Source of the DNA: Trichaptum fuscoviolaceum
Taxonomy: Eukaryota > Basidiomycota > Agaricomycetes > Hymenochaetales > Trichaptaceae
DNA length: 64,000 bases
Direction of reading: 5' to 3'
Assembly (NCBI GenBank): GCA_910574455.1
Contig: CAJSYZ010000005.1
Span: 3,472,001 to 3,536,000, forward strand
Part shown: positions 1 to 12,900 of the stretch, one piece after another
How positions within the stretch are numbered: position 1 is the stretch's first letter
Layout: every line of letters begins with the position of its first letter
The notes under the pieces: model-generated
What the model saw: the letters and a program-made list of their open reading frames with translations, nothing else
Databases searched by the model: none
What the model was told of the DNA's origin: nothing
Translations under genes and position numbers: made by a program

Positions 1-33
1 AAAGTATTTGTATCCTCTCTGATTATTATGCAG

Positions 34-862
34 CATCTCAGATCTTTCAAAAGTCTTTTGCAGATGTACCCCAGACCGACGCTGGCGTCGATACTCTGGC
101 TTTCTTAGAAGCAGCTAAGGGCGTTGTTGGAATATTTGGCACGTACCAACAGATTCCGAGGGATTTTCCGAAAATGTTGCTTATGTCCGTGTATTTTACA
201 GATCTTCTCGAATCGAAAGTACTTGGAGTGGTTTCAAACGATATAAGCGGGAATATAACTGTGAGTTACATCGCCCTGTTGTCTCAACTTCATTCCATAC
301 TCGGCATAACTCGCTAATACACACACACAAACCGCATCATCCTCGTACATCAGAAAGTTCGTGCTCGCTATGATGCTGCACCTAGCCTGTCCCAAACCCT
401 GGAGGAACTTGTGAAGAACGAGATGGCCGAGAAGAAAAGCACAGCGACGCAAGGCCTTCTGTGGCTAACTCGTGGTCTCTCGTTCACGTGTAAAGCACTG
501 CAGGCGACTCAGAAAGACAAAGACATAGAGTTATCTGTGGCGTTCCAGAACGCATATGGCGTCACCCTTAAAGAGTACCATAATTTCATTGTCAAGCAGG
601 TTTTTAATGTGAGTACTCCCCTGTTTCCATGGCTGTTCTTTCTAAAGCAGGAATTGTTGGATGTATGCACTAGACTGCGATGAAGGCGTGCCCCTACCGC
701 ACTGTGCTGTACACGAAGCTTAAGGAAGACAAGGATGGCGGAGAGCCTGAGTCGCAAGAAGAACTCGATAGGCTGCTAGATGAGTGGCTGGCCGCACTGG
801 ATCAAATCTTGGCCAAAATTAACGCATTCTACGACGCGAATAACTTCAAGAAGGGCCTGTGA
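34..862 (+). CDS. GLTP: Glycolipid transfer protein (GLTP/HET-C2 family), 3' part
   Basis: Small cytosolic protein that moves glycosphingolipids between membranes. The visible exons join into one GLTP fold: an N-terminal helix ending in ADVPQTDAGVDTLAFLEAAK, then NDISGNITKVRARYD, a WLTRGL helix, EYHNFIV and a C-terminal AMKACPYR...FYDANNF stretch. The ligand-binding residues known for the family are present: Asp, Asn and Lys of D-I-S-G-N-I-T-K, the Trp of WLTRGL and the His of EYHNF. Introns are placed at 139-201 (GC donor), 261-353 and 609-673; the stop codon ends at 862. The first exon lies left of the window, and the acceptor may be at 33 or 41, so the start is missing. An AATAAA-like signal lies near 1000. 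The family assignment is firm; the exact 5' boundary is not. Confidence 0.9.
139..201 (+). other. Probable GC-AG intron in the GLTP gene
   Basis: A 63-nt stretch starts GCACGT and ends TTTTACAG. Removing it joins GVVGIF directly to DLLESKVL, the continuous helix expected of the GLTP family. The nearest GT donor, at 143, would break the reading frame. The stretch is itself open and divisible by three, so its retention would add 21 residues without a stop. Confidence 0.65.
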
Positions 863-3800
863 CCACCGCATGACCTGGGTAAAGCTACCCTTGTCTGTAC
901 TTTTAGCATGTATACATCCGGGTGTCAGAGATTCAGAAAGCATAGCTGTCCGAAGGAAACCCCTGCACGACCTTTGCCTTGGTTCGCTTGTATTCTGAAA
1001 ATAAACCGTGGTTCCTTACGGGTGTGTTGTGGATGATTTCCAGCTACCAGATGATCGGGAACTCGTGATCCATGAGAGTCTTCTGAATGTGCAACAGTAG
1101 CTAACTTCTCTGATGGTGGCGTCGATTTATCTCACTTCAGAAATTATCCCGACACTCGTGGACCACAGCGCGTCCCCATCTGACGTCGTTGTGCAACTGT
1201 CTTGCTAAGAGACCTTCAGGAGCCGTACAAGCGTGGTTGCGTTCGTGATAGCACTCATTGAGCCTTTTCGAACGCTGTCTTCATATATTATAGTACATAT
1301 ACAGTCGTATGGATGTGTGGACATAGATCGCGGGTTTTCTAGATGAGAAGCTTCATATACAATTGTCCTCCGTTACTAAGAAAAAAGCTATAAGATAACT
1401 GAAGTTAGACTCACCCCAGTTCCTAATGAATCGCGCCGCTTCTGATTGCTATACTTAGCTCCTCCTTACATTATGCTTCCGGGACATGTAACTAAATCTT
1501 CGCAGTTAGAATATCGGTACTTCGTGAGATTGTACCCGATGGAACATACCTTACTTGAAAAAACTCGTACTGGCACGAGGCTTGCACAGTATCTTTCCAC
1601 CGAACAGCCCCTGCGATCAAAACAGATACACCATCACCTGCTTGACAGCAGAAGCCGAAGCACTTGGAACTTCACAGACCATCTTCCGGGCGTGGACTCG
1701 TTGGAAACGACAATGCCACGGGAACCCGAGATTGTTAGAAGATAACAGCATACCCAAAGAGACCTTCCAAGTTTTGTAGATGACCTACTGCCTCGCCTGA
1801 CACGTCATGTGAGAATTAGGGCTCAAATGTTAAGCTCTGAGAGAAAGAGTTACCCTTTAGCCTTCCGCTGTCCCGTTTGACAAGCATTCGGATCGATCGT
1901 CGTTTTCCACCCTTGTGGGGAGAAACGCAGGATCCAGTCACCCGGTGTCTCGACAACCGTAAGACCGATGATTCGTTATCGCATGATGCGGAAGTCGAAG
2001 GAATGTTCGAAGTGAACCACACGATGTGTGAGGGGGGAAGATAGTGGGTAGAATCGGTGGTAAAACTGAAGGTTTTTTGGATAGGAGTTGGAAAGAAATG
2101 GGTGCGGAGTGAAATGAAAGGAAGCCTTCTAAACTCGGATGAAGTGCGGCCGGACACTTACCGGGTCATAGCCGACTTGAAAGTTTTCAGATAGCTCTCA
2201 CTGGCATGTCGTGGAAAGCTGCACAGGAAGAGCGAATGAAACTGTGGATAATTGGTGGAGTTTGTATGACTTAGGAACGCCTCATGTGCGATTAAGCTTC
2301 TCTCCTTCCGGCCGCTTGCTCAACTAGTAAAGCGCGAGACGCTATCAACAACCAATCGATGCCACGGAGGGTATTCGCATCTGCTCTTTCTGATGGCCTC
2401 TCATCGCCGACTCTCCGAGCCATAGTCCGGTATATCGCGAGCAAATGAGTTTGCAGGAGCATCTCTAGGAAATTACGATAAAGACGCAGAACCCCACTCG
2501 TACGAAGACTAATGAGCCAAATAAAATATATCAACAGTCCATACTCACAGTAATATTGATGATCTATTCACCTTGTAACGGAAGCGAGTAGAATCAGAAG
2601 AACTCAATAGCCCACAGAGCTGTCCTTCTTGGATGTCCTCGGAAATGAGCTGGCAGTTATGCGATGAACATCGATTTGTTTATACAGACATTTGCTGACG
2701 TTCCGAGCTCTCGGAACCGGCGCGCTGAAGGGGAAAGGAATTCGCATGTCCGGCGGAGGTATCCCTTAAGGGACATTCTGTCTTCGTGTTGGTTAAGCAC
2801 ACATTTAATCAAAAAACAGATACTGACAATTCAGGGTCAAGCACGGGAAACAACGGTGAATGTATTACCTTGATTATGCTGTATACAGACTGTGAATTCT
2901 CAAAGTCGTCATCATTTTTTCGAGGTAGCAAAAGGTAAGTGATTGCTTTGAGAGGACTAGAAAGAAAGGGACTCACGGCGGACGTTTGTTGCAAACACGT
3001 ATCAAGTTGTCCCTATTTCTGAGGGGAGCCTGCCTTCCGCGTAATACACATGTGCGAATTCAGGGTATTCCATCGCAAGGAGCGACGCTGCTTCTCGTCG
3101 GCTACACTGCATTTCGATTTTGTACTAGGCGAGCCGTGAGGAAATAGGACCTGAAGGTTATCAGTATTGATCACACTGCCGGACCTGGCCACATGAGAGT
3201 AGTTTGTGCCTCCTCATGCAAAGTACACGGAGCATATCGATGTGAAATCCTCCAAGAGCTAAATGCATGGACAAGTCCCGCACCATGCTGGAGGACGCTT
3301 CAATTCGAAGGTTCGCGAGAAGCAAGAAAAAATTAAAGGGATTGAGGGCAAGGCCAGACTAAGACTCCAGTACGTCCAAGTCACCTAATTCCACTGGGCG
3401 TTTAGTCTCTGAAGCCGCGGAATTATTATGCTGTGAACAAATTCCACAACGTCCCTCTGGCCTAGATGTTCATAAAAAGTGATCGTATAGTTCAGGACCG
3501 CCTTCGTCGAGTTTCAATTTCTTCCAGACAGCTGCCACGACTGACAGAAGACGCCGGCAAAGCTTGACAAGGTTAGAGAGAAGGCTTGAAACCGTCGTTT
3601 GACAGGCGGCGGACGCATTGTACGGGTTGTCGGCCAACCGCCCTGGCCGTCGGAAGCTGGAAGCAACGAATCAGCCTCCGTGTCGTTTCCTACTATGCAG
3701 TTCTCGGCACTTGCCACGGCCGGCAAACTCTTGAAAGGGAAAAGTATAATTAAGTTTGCTTACTCTTGGCAAGAAAGACGAGATATACTTAGCTATATAT

Positions 3801-6800
3801 TCGTTCATCAAGAAGCCTGAACAGATATATATTGTACATATACAAAGCTAATTCCATGTACGCAATTTATGGAGTATCGGGGTCAATAAACATTGGTTGG
3901 TCTCCATTAGCTTTTACTTAAGGATAAATGAAGACCGACACTGCCGACTAACGGAGGCAAAACATGCGATTAATAAATTAAACGATAGACAAGATGTGCA
4001 AATATGAGATGAACATTCTGATCCTTTTGATACATCTAATTACAACATCTAAAACCTTCAAGGAAGCTGTTTTTCTTTGCAAGTCAGGGTTAGCACTAGT
4101 AACTCATGCACTTAAGCACATGTAGCCACTCGGATCAAGAATGGAAATCAAACGGACCACCTTCGACCTTTGACATATGAACACCCGGCGGCATAATTCA
4201 GAATACACACGCAGTGTCCTTGAGTTCTGGTCATAAGATAAGCTTCGGACTTTAGCAGGCCTGTAGACAAATAGGGAGGTGGGGAGTCAAGCCGTTTGGA
4301 TTTCAGATGCGTCGATCTGCCCCTGTCTGTCGCGAACCTGAGCTGCCAGTGGTGGGGAGCGGCCAAATTTCTGGGCTAGTGAGGGCGATCCGATCCGATC
4401 GACTGTGGGCTCCATCCTTCAATTATTTAGGCAAGTATTCTCACTTTGTTCATATAGTAAGCTTTAGAATATCACGATCAAATGAGTTTAGAGCAGTATG
4501 TAGCTATCCATTATAATCGAATATGAATGCCACTTACAGATAAGAGATCCAGTTTATCATGAGTTATATCATGATGTATGTACCTGCATCGCAAGCGTGC
4601 GCACATATCTTCGTGGGAACTTGGAGAGCCGAGTGAGATAGGTCGCTGAGCGCTCGGCGGAGAGAGAGGAGAGAGCAGACTCTCGCCATTAGATATAAAC
4701 GATACTCTGAATGGGCAAGTTGAGAACCAATTTAAGAAGCACAGGAAGACAGGAGGCACGCTTTGACGGTGTCCCTTTCGTATCGGAGATAACAAACTTG
4801 TGAAGGCGGGATAGACGATTGGGAACCGATGACGCTGAGTGCGATCGTTGACGAAGTGACCGTCGCTTGCAATGTACTAACATAAGAGAGGGTTGGACAA
4901 GACGGGCCCTTAAGATCTCGGTATCAAACTACTGTTCGGCAGGAAATCACAAGGAGAGTAAACACATGATATGGTCAGTAGAAGGGATGGATGAGAACAC
5001 ATCCACATACGTAGACCGTTGAGTCCAAGAGTGAACTGGAATAATGGGCGCAAAGCCAAGGGAGACCGTCATCCACGGAGATACTAGCAGCTTCGTGTCC
5101 GAGGCGCGCGCGATCAGGAGTGAAGATGGGGCGCAAGGAATGAAATGAATGTCTGGGAAACTGTTCTTCTCAGTCGAAAGCGGACGGGATTCGTGCTGAA
5201 AGCGCTGAAGTTGGAGAAGATTCCTCCGCATTCCCCCCTTAGGGTGCAGAATCTCTAAACGATATTACCATGAGAAACAGTACGAGTGAACTGCGGAAGA
5301 ACTTGACGAGCTTAGTGACCTCTGAGTTTGTTTTTGATTTTCTTGTTCGGTTAGCACAGAGGAACGAGGAACGAGTATGTCTTCTGAGCCTTCTTCAATT
5401 CACTAGACGGCCTTCATTGAATGTCCATCCCAGTTTCAAGTGGCGATGGAAACCAGCGGAGACACGCGTGGTTTGCATGGCGTCGGTCCGTACGGATGCT
5501 GACAAGCTATAATCAAGTCAGTACCAGACCGCGAGGTAGACCAGGGGTAACTTAACAGATGGGTTGTTAAATGGTACTCGTCTTTGCCCTGACCCAGTCT
5601 CATTTGTTGGGATCTTTCTTTGCGTTTCGTTGGAACGCCACATGTTGACAAGCACTAGCGGGTAGACAGGACGGAGAGCAGTTCGAAAACACTTTGACAG
5701 GCCGCGGGGGAAGAAGCCAACAAGCCACATTCAGTCATGGACTGCGTTCCAAACCTCATATCGATCGTGCTGCATGCACGGCCAGGGCAGAGCATAGAAT
5801 AGCCTTCGGACGTATCGCCCAGTTGATCGGGATTGCGGACGCCGCACAACGTACGCGGGTGTAGCCTCTTGTCTGTGTGATGAGGCTGAGAATGGTGGGT
5901 CAGCCAGACCAATTCAAGTCATTTGGAACTTTCCCCCCATCGTCGTAATGAGGGGGAACGAACACCGAGACCTTACAGATATCTATTAGCGCAAAAATTA
6001 GCCGAGTGGTCCAAAAGCTTAACGACGGAATAGTAGGACCGATTTCCGACGGCATGCAACTCGGAAAGGTAATCTATCTGGGAACTACATCAATAGACTT
6101 TTGATTATTGACCACGCGAGGTAATGTCCCGAATACGCATTAGAATCATGAGAGTGTAAATGAGCAGTCGTGACGCTTCTACATCGACGGTGGTAGTCCG
6201 TGGGCGAGTGTGGAGTAAAGAGAGCCCTGCCTCCAAGAGAAAAGGAGATACGAGGGTCAGGAGGTCCGTGTGCTTTGAAGATAGAAAGATCAGAACGAGA
6301 TCTAGATCTTGCATAAGATGATATGAACCAGAATGACATCGTCCGTCCGAGAGAGATGAATTGACCTAACCCCTGGCCATAAGCACCTTGAGAAGTAGTG
6401 ATCGGGTGCACTTCAAAACACACGATAGACACAACCTGATTAAGCTGACGGGAGATCCTTCTGAGCACACACGACGCGGATACACCCCAATCGTCCGAGA
6501 AAACCCTGAAACATACAAGCAGCTTGTGAGTACGTGACGTGAACTCACGGATAGAATCAGGAAAAGGATGTACTATTCGATGGCAATAACGCGCTCCAGA
6601 ACGAGGCTCCATCAAGAAAAGCAGACCGGGGGGAAATGGTGCGGCAGGTCGTAATGTATCAACTTTTCAAGACAAACGAAACCATTGAAGGTGGAGAAGT
6701 CAAGTGGAAACGGTGTTGCGGGTCGACAAATATGCGTGCGTCATGACATAGACAGGCTCGGACGACGATGATATATCGACGATAACCCCATTAGCGTGAG

Positions 6801-8472
6801 TTTTCGCCGAATGAACTCCGTGCCTCACGAGTCTGAAACAGAATGCCATGAATTAACTGGCGCAGTATAAGGAAGCAGATGGTAACAAACGAGCAGCATC
6901 AAATAATATTGGCGTTGCATCGCGGACGGTAATGTGTACCGTAAACCGACATGGTGCAACCGTAGTCCTGGTACCGCCACGTGAGATGTTGGAATTGAGG
7001 CATATTTTCAAAAACGTTCAGTGTACGAAGTTCACGCGTTCTCTGCCAGACACGTTGAATATGCGTAGTTTATGACTTGCTAGTCCACGAGGGCGTTTTG
7101 TGCTCGGATGGGTGCCAGAATAGCTATAGTGGTGGTAGAAAAGAAAGAGTAGAATAGATATATCTGGAAGTCCGTGTCCGATTTAGGGGTTGCGACGGCA
7201 TTGCCCGAGTCGAGAATTGCTTTTCCGTTCATTAGCTCTCCTTGTTTTATGAGACGCTGTTCGTAGCTAAAATATGTTGATAAACAGAAGTACAAGCGTG
7301 CACTGATCCTGAGCGTTTCTGAAGAGGCGAAATCAGACATGCAGGGTCAGCGAGAAAAAGAAACCTGCAGATCTTCAAGACTTTCCCAAAAGGTAGGATT
7401 TTCATTTCATGTCGCTTATCGACCTTGAACATTCACGCTTTCTATGCTTCCACGCAACGTTTAACTGCTGCACAGCTGATCATCATGACACAAATTTGAA
7501 GTTTAAGTCGGCGAAAAGAGATCGATGGCCGGGCCGTGGCCTTGTTTTCTATCTCACGTTGTACCTGCGTCCGAGGCTGAGACACAGAGAGGCGACAACG
7601 TGAACGCGCTTCGAGAGTTCGAAAGAGATGCAACGGCGCTCGTATGGTAGCACGGGTGCTTGAGAGCAGTGGAGGTGTGGGTGCTGGGTGCTGTTGTTCG
7701 GTTCGTCTTGTCCACAATTGGCTTGCATAGGCTTCCAAAAGCCCCCGCGTACCCTGCGCGCCGAGGGAGGACCAGCGTTCCCTGCGACTTTCGAGAAAAC
7801 GAAGGACAGTGGTGGGCTAGCTGGGGTAATGCGGTTAATCCAGCTCGAGGAAGGAGCCTGTGGTATATGTGCCACGATGACAAGGCAGCGGCAAAGGCCA
7901 TTGGACAACGACGTCAAACCCAGAAGCTTTAGGCGACTTTCGACACCTGGAAATTATGTGTACACATGAAACTCTGATTGACGGCTCTCGCAGAGTTCTG
8001 AAGCTAGTTAACATTCACATGCACTGGGAACAGGGATGAGGGAAACGACGGAATTCTGGATGACGACTTATGGAACGATGGAACGATGGAAGTGCCATGG
8101 TGTAATGAACCCTTGCATTTGCTATTTGCATTCCATTGGCATTTGCATTAACTTACGCGCGGTACCTCGAAGAGAAAATGCAAACCTTCCCGATTGATTT
8201 AATTCCTGATCTCTATATCCGTAGTTACTCGTGAGTTTATTATCTACCCCTCCTCGGCCCTAGTCCCTAATAGTCATCCTCGTTCGCTTATGTTCCAGAT
8301 GCTATAAGTACTACCTAACCTCCGCCGAGATGCAAGACAGTACTAGCCTTCCCTGTCCACTCGCTTAAAAGCTTGATCGCCCACCACCGCTACAGGTCTT
8401 CAAGGCGTCTCCGACACTCCCCTCTCGTTCACCAACACGTCTTTCAACACGTCTTCCCAACGAGCACCAGAA
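863..8472. other. Gene-free stretch upstream of the WOPR gene
   Basis: No open reading frame here has a recognisable domain, consistent splice structure or good start context. Open frames are short and overlap on both strands (the largest is 176 codons at 6085-6615, minus strand). An AATAAA-like signal near 1000 probably belongs to the GLTP transcript. The last few hundred bases before 8473 hold pyrimidine-rich runs typical of a fungal promoter or 5' leader, and short repeats of GATGGAACGATGG and GCATTTGC occur around 8071-8150. I saw no clear transposon, tRNA or other RNA gene, but decayed elements could be missed by eye. Confidence 0.5.
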
Positions 8473-9938
8473 ATGCGGCCGAGCCAGCGGCCGACCTGTA
8501 CGGGTATCCGCGTCCGGTCTACTCGTGATGCAAACGTCCTCTTTCATGCTGTGACTTGCGGAATTTTGCCCATGGTCAATCGTCGACTGGATGCGGCTGA
8601 CCGCGCTGCACTGCGTCCGGGCTGTGTCTACGTGTGGGAGGAGCGTTCACCGGCATCCGATGCAACGGGGACTGGCATGGAGAGATTTACGGAGGGCCGT
8701 CATTGGCATCCTTCTCGTGTGCGCGATGTGAGTCTGAGTTCTTCCTCTGTTACTCCGCTATCATATGGGCGGGGTTCTCTCCTGCTTCAGTGCTGTTTCT
8801 TACTCATCTCGCTTGAAGGACTTCCTTCTTTATGTTGAGAAGGATTGGGAGTCAAACGAGGCCCAGGCATTTGAACGCAACAGAATGCTCAGGTACGCGG
8901 ATTTGTGTTGTCTCCGAGTTCTTTGCTCTCTTCGATGCTGAATATTCCCGCATCTTTTATTAGACGCCATCGGGAATCATTTCCTTCGACTTCGTATCCC
9001 CTCCAACCAGCCCGTCGCCAGCCTCTTGTTAAGCAGACCTACTCGGCGTGGGTGAACATAGGAAATAGTCTCAAGAAATGGCACATGAGTACGTTCTTGT
9101 GTCTATTCCTTCCGTTTGTTCGGTTCTTGCGTGCTTATCTGCTCGATCTTCTCTCGCAGATGCCTATTACACGGAAGACTCGCTCGAAGAACTGCGAACC
9201 GTGGACGACATCCCTCAGCTCTCGAACTTACAGGTCCCGCACGAATGCTATCAGCGCGCCCGATCTAGCACGACGGCGAGCAACAAGAAGCGGGACTCAC
9301 AAAGCGGCGCTGACGCCCCGCGGATGCGAATGCCGAGGAGAAACTCGTCCGCCTCTCAAGGTTCGCAGAGCTCGGACAAAGAACGAGAACAAAACGTCCT
9401 GCAAGGCTTCACCCCGCTATCGGCGCAGCCCCAGCCGCGGTTTGCTGCGTTTCCTCCGAGCCCCGTCGCACACCCGCACGCATCCTCTTCTTGCGGCAGC
9501 AGCAGCAGAGCCATGTCCCCGTCCCAACAGCGCTCCCGGCCTCCACACCACCACACGCCGCATCAGCTGCCTCCTTCGCACGTCCTACCACCGCGGCCTT
9601 CGGAGCTCAACGGCAGCCCGATGGCTCCCCCCTTCGTGGTGCCGTCGCAAGGGCCGTTCCAGCGCAGTCCCTCAGAACTCCCCCCGTCGTCGCCTTCACT
9701 CTCGGCGTCGTCCTCGCATCCGTCTGCGCTTCCATCGCCGGCACTCGACTACATACCGGATCCGATAGGCAGTGTGGCTTTGCCGCACCTTTCCACTGGC
9801 CTGGGTCCCTCACGCAGCGGAAGCCCTGCATCCCGACCCGGCTTCCAGCTCGTTCCTCTAGAGCGGCTTGCGACTCACAGAGTCGTCCACCGTGCACCCG
9901 CGGACAGTGAAGTTCTCCGGTCATTCCGGCCATTGTAG
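8473..9938 (+). CDS. WOPR-domain transcription regulator (Gti1/Pac2/Wor1 family)
   Basis: Sequence-specific nuclear regulator; known relatives control sporulation, morphological switching and virulence-type programmes in fungi. Exons 8473-8727, 8819-8892, 8964-9088 and 9160-9938 sum to 410 residues. The WOPR domain fills the N-terminus (about residues 5-172): the first block runs from PTCTGIRVRSTRDANVLF through MVNRRLDAADRAALRPG and VYVWEE to the RFTEGRHWHPSRV core, and the second block contains LVKQTYSAWV, KKWHMNAYY and EELRTVDDIPQL. The remaining 240 residues are low-complexity, rich in Ser, Pro and His, as is common in these regulators. The first ATG is used because the domain begins within six residues of it. 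It stands alone, with about 7.6 kb upstream and 6.6 kb downstream without genes, which suggests extensive regulatory DNA. I cannot say which of the usual two fungal paralogues (Gti1 or Pac2/Wor1 type) it is. Confidence 0.9.
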
Positions 9939-12900
9939 CTTCGCCTTCCTTTACGTGAAAGGCGCCCACAAATGTTGAAAAAGCGACCGGAATCGACCTT
10001 CCTTCGAGTTTATCTTCTTCCTTCCTCTTCTTGTTATCCCGTACATACATACTCACCACGGACACTGTGTTAGGATCAGTCTTATCGTTTTCTTGTTGTC
10101 TCACGCATTACCCACGATATCATCAACGCTCGGCTTATTTTCAAAAGGTTACTTGTGACTCCAACTTGTCCATCTGTACCACATCTTGTTAACATGCATC
10201 TGTACATATGTTCCTGTCAATCGTACAATCTTGCTCCAGGTGCACCCCTGGTTTCGCTTTCTAACGACCCTTTTATAGTGGGGCGCTGTGAAGCAGACTT
10301 ATGGTTTTTCCGAAGCCATCCATGCGCTGCCCAACCTTTACGCGAATGTGACTACAAGATGAACGTGCGAGCAAGGGCTGGACCAAGGACGAGCGTACAA
10401 AGACGCTGCGAAGATCCTTCCAGCATTCCAGCCGAATGTCCAGAAGGCAAGTCCGTGGAATGAGTTCACGCGCCCGAAGACCTGACTGAAAATGCTGAGC
10501 TCACACGAAGCGAAGGGGGGAAAACGCGGGGACCTGATTGCAACAAATCCGCATTCCTTCGCTAGGAGCAAAGGCAAAGAAACCAAAAAGAAATACTCGA
10601 AACGTGCGGGCCATAGAGATATGTAGCCATAAGACCGGAAAAGGAGATGAAATCAGCTTGGCTATTAATAACAGGGAAAGAGGGCAGAAAATACGCTGGT
10701 AAGGAGGGCCTCGGAGGTAGTACTATATCTGTCGCGAAACCTCGTCAGTTTGCCAGGCTTACAGGCTAAATCTAATTATCTAAATCTCACAGGTAATCTT
10801 CAAACCTTCTCGGTCGTTCGGAGCCCCCCTCCGGGTGCTCTTCCAATTATTTAATCCCGTCTTATTCTCAGTTCTCCGCCGACGGACGGCAGTCCGTTGT
10901 AGAAAAAGCATCCGAGGTACTAAGGCACACACCTTGTAGTACAAACAGCATTGCTTAGCAAGTACGCTAATCATCTCTTCACCGCTATTCGTCCGTCGTC
11001 AACGGCAAAAAACAAACGCAGGTAAACCGGAGGAAATGCCTTGTCCTGATCTAACTTATTTCGCCTCTTTGTATGGCAGATTAAGCGACGTACGGAGAAG
11101 ACGACGCCTTAAAAAAGACGGCAAAGTTTCTTAAATCCGACGATGATTTACTATAGATTGAGTGTCCTATGGAGAGCTAAGATGTACGTATTTTCGCAAC
11201 TCACCTGCGCTCTATGTAGAAGTCCAATGTCGACTACAGTCATGAATAGATTCGCTTTCGAGCATGATGCGATTTAGTACCATTTATCGGCGTAGGTCCA
11301 TGTTCTCCGCCTACGACTCTTCAAGTTCAAGTTGTCAACGCTTTTCGCCGAAACATATACGCCGCTACCTAACGATATCAGCGCTGGCGACAGTCCCTGC
11401 GTCCGGAGCGGCTGCAGTCTAATGCGCGATTCTCAATAACCAGTCTTTTGTTTTCTGACGTGGCGTTCATTACTGCAGTCAACATTTGTTGTGGCGGACG
11501 CCAGGCCGTCGCCTATGTCACTGTACTAAGGGATGATCGTCGATCGCATCCATAGAGCTGGAAGACTCCGGTACCGCAACCAATCTATCATCGATAACTA
11601 ATCCAAATGCAATTTCAGGTAGATCTCGGGGGAAATTTAGTGAGACCCACCTCAACCTTGACGTTATACAGTAGATAAGAAGCGCCACTTGGGATTTCAG
11701 CCAAGAAAATAGGAGGTTGGGAGCATTGGTCGCGGCTGTGGGGTAAATGTGGTTTCTCTTCAAGTCGTCAGGAAATAAAGGAATCATTACTAGTATGTGT
11801 TGAGTACAGCTCTTCCACAAAGTATCCTTAGCAAATTGGTGGGTAATCTTTGGATTCCAATGGTATTCCAGAATGACTTGCGATTGGTTCTTGCATTCAT
11901 AAGATGCGCGTTTGCTATCAGCCGACTTAGTTCTTGTAGGAAGTCATTTGTCACTTCGGTAGCACAAGGCAACTATGAGAGAATAGTGCTAGCGTAGGAC
12001 ATATTGAAGGATGGACTACAGGAGATAAAGGGCGGACGAGGATTAAGTTTGGTCACTACAACCACGCCACATTATCTGAACTCCAACTTGAAGTTAAGGT
12101 CACGCTTACTAATCATCGACCTTCCCCTCCATCCTTCAAAGACACCGCGACCATTCAAGCTGGCTTTGCTATTTGGCTGTTTTGACTCGCATAGCTTCCG
12201 ACGGAACTTGTTACTGAGAACAGTTTATGCGGCGGCAGAAGTGTATTCACGCATCAAAACCGGTTTTGAAAACTCAGGCTTGGCTTTGGAATTAAACAGC
12301 CTTGGATGTCTCATTTGGAGATCAGAAGGAAACCGTGCAGAACCTCTCGAGTGAATTTCGATGGGTTGTGGTGTTGTATGGTAACTTGAAGGTTCTGTTT
12401 GACGATATTATACGTCCCTTTCTCAAAACATCTGGTAAGGGCGGATAAAGGGTGTGAGACACGAGGAAAGCGGACTCTGCGTAAGTTGTTTCATTGTTTT
12501 CAGATATCGTGATCAGCTAAATATGCACCTCCAGGTAATTTACCTCCATCTATTCAGACTCTCCGTGCCCTGCGCTCGCTGATGATGTCCTTACCAGGAC
12601 TCAGAATTGAATATTCGCTAACTACTATCCAAAAATGTGAACGCATGTGAGCCCTCAATTGATCCTCGAAGGTTTTTTTGAACGCTAAGCTTGATTAGTT
12701 CAGCCCTTGCATCGATATCTTCTTTAATTCAAAACTATGTACGTGCAATGAATGACCACTTGACGTCCAGTGACTCACTTTTATAGGCATACTATTCTCA
12801 ACTTACTGTGGGCATACTCTTAGAAAGATGTCCCGGGTTTCGTGGAGCTCCGAGTCAACAATCATCTTTTCACCTTCAAGAAATTTACCTGCAGTACTCA

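Noticed and set aside
6085..6615. 176-codon minus-strand frame
   Set aside because: No domain, no splice support, overlapped by other open frames and with poor start context.
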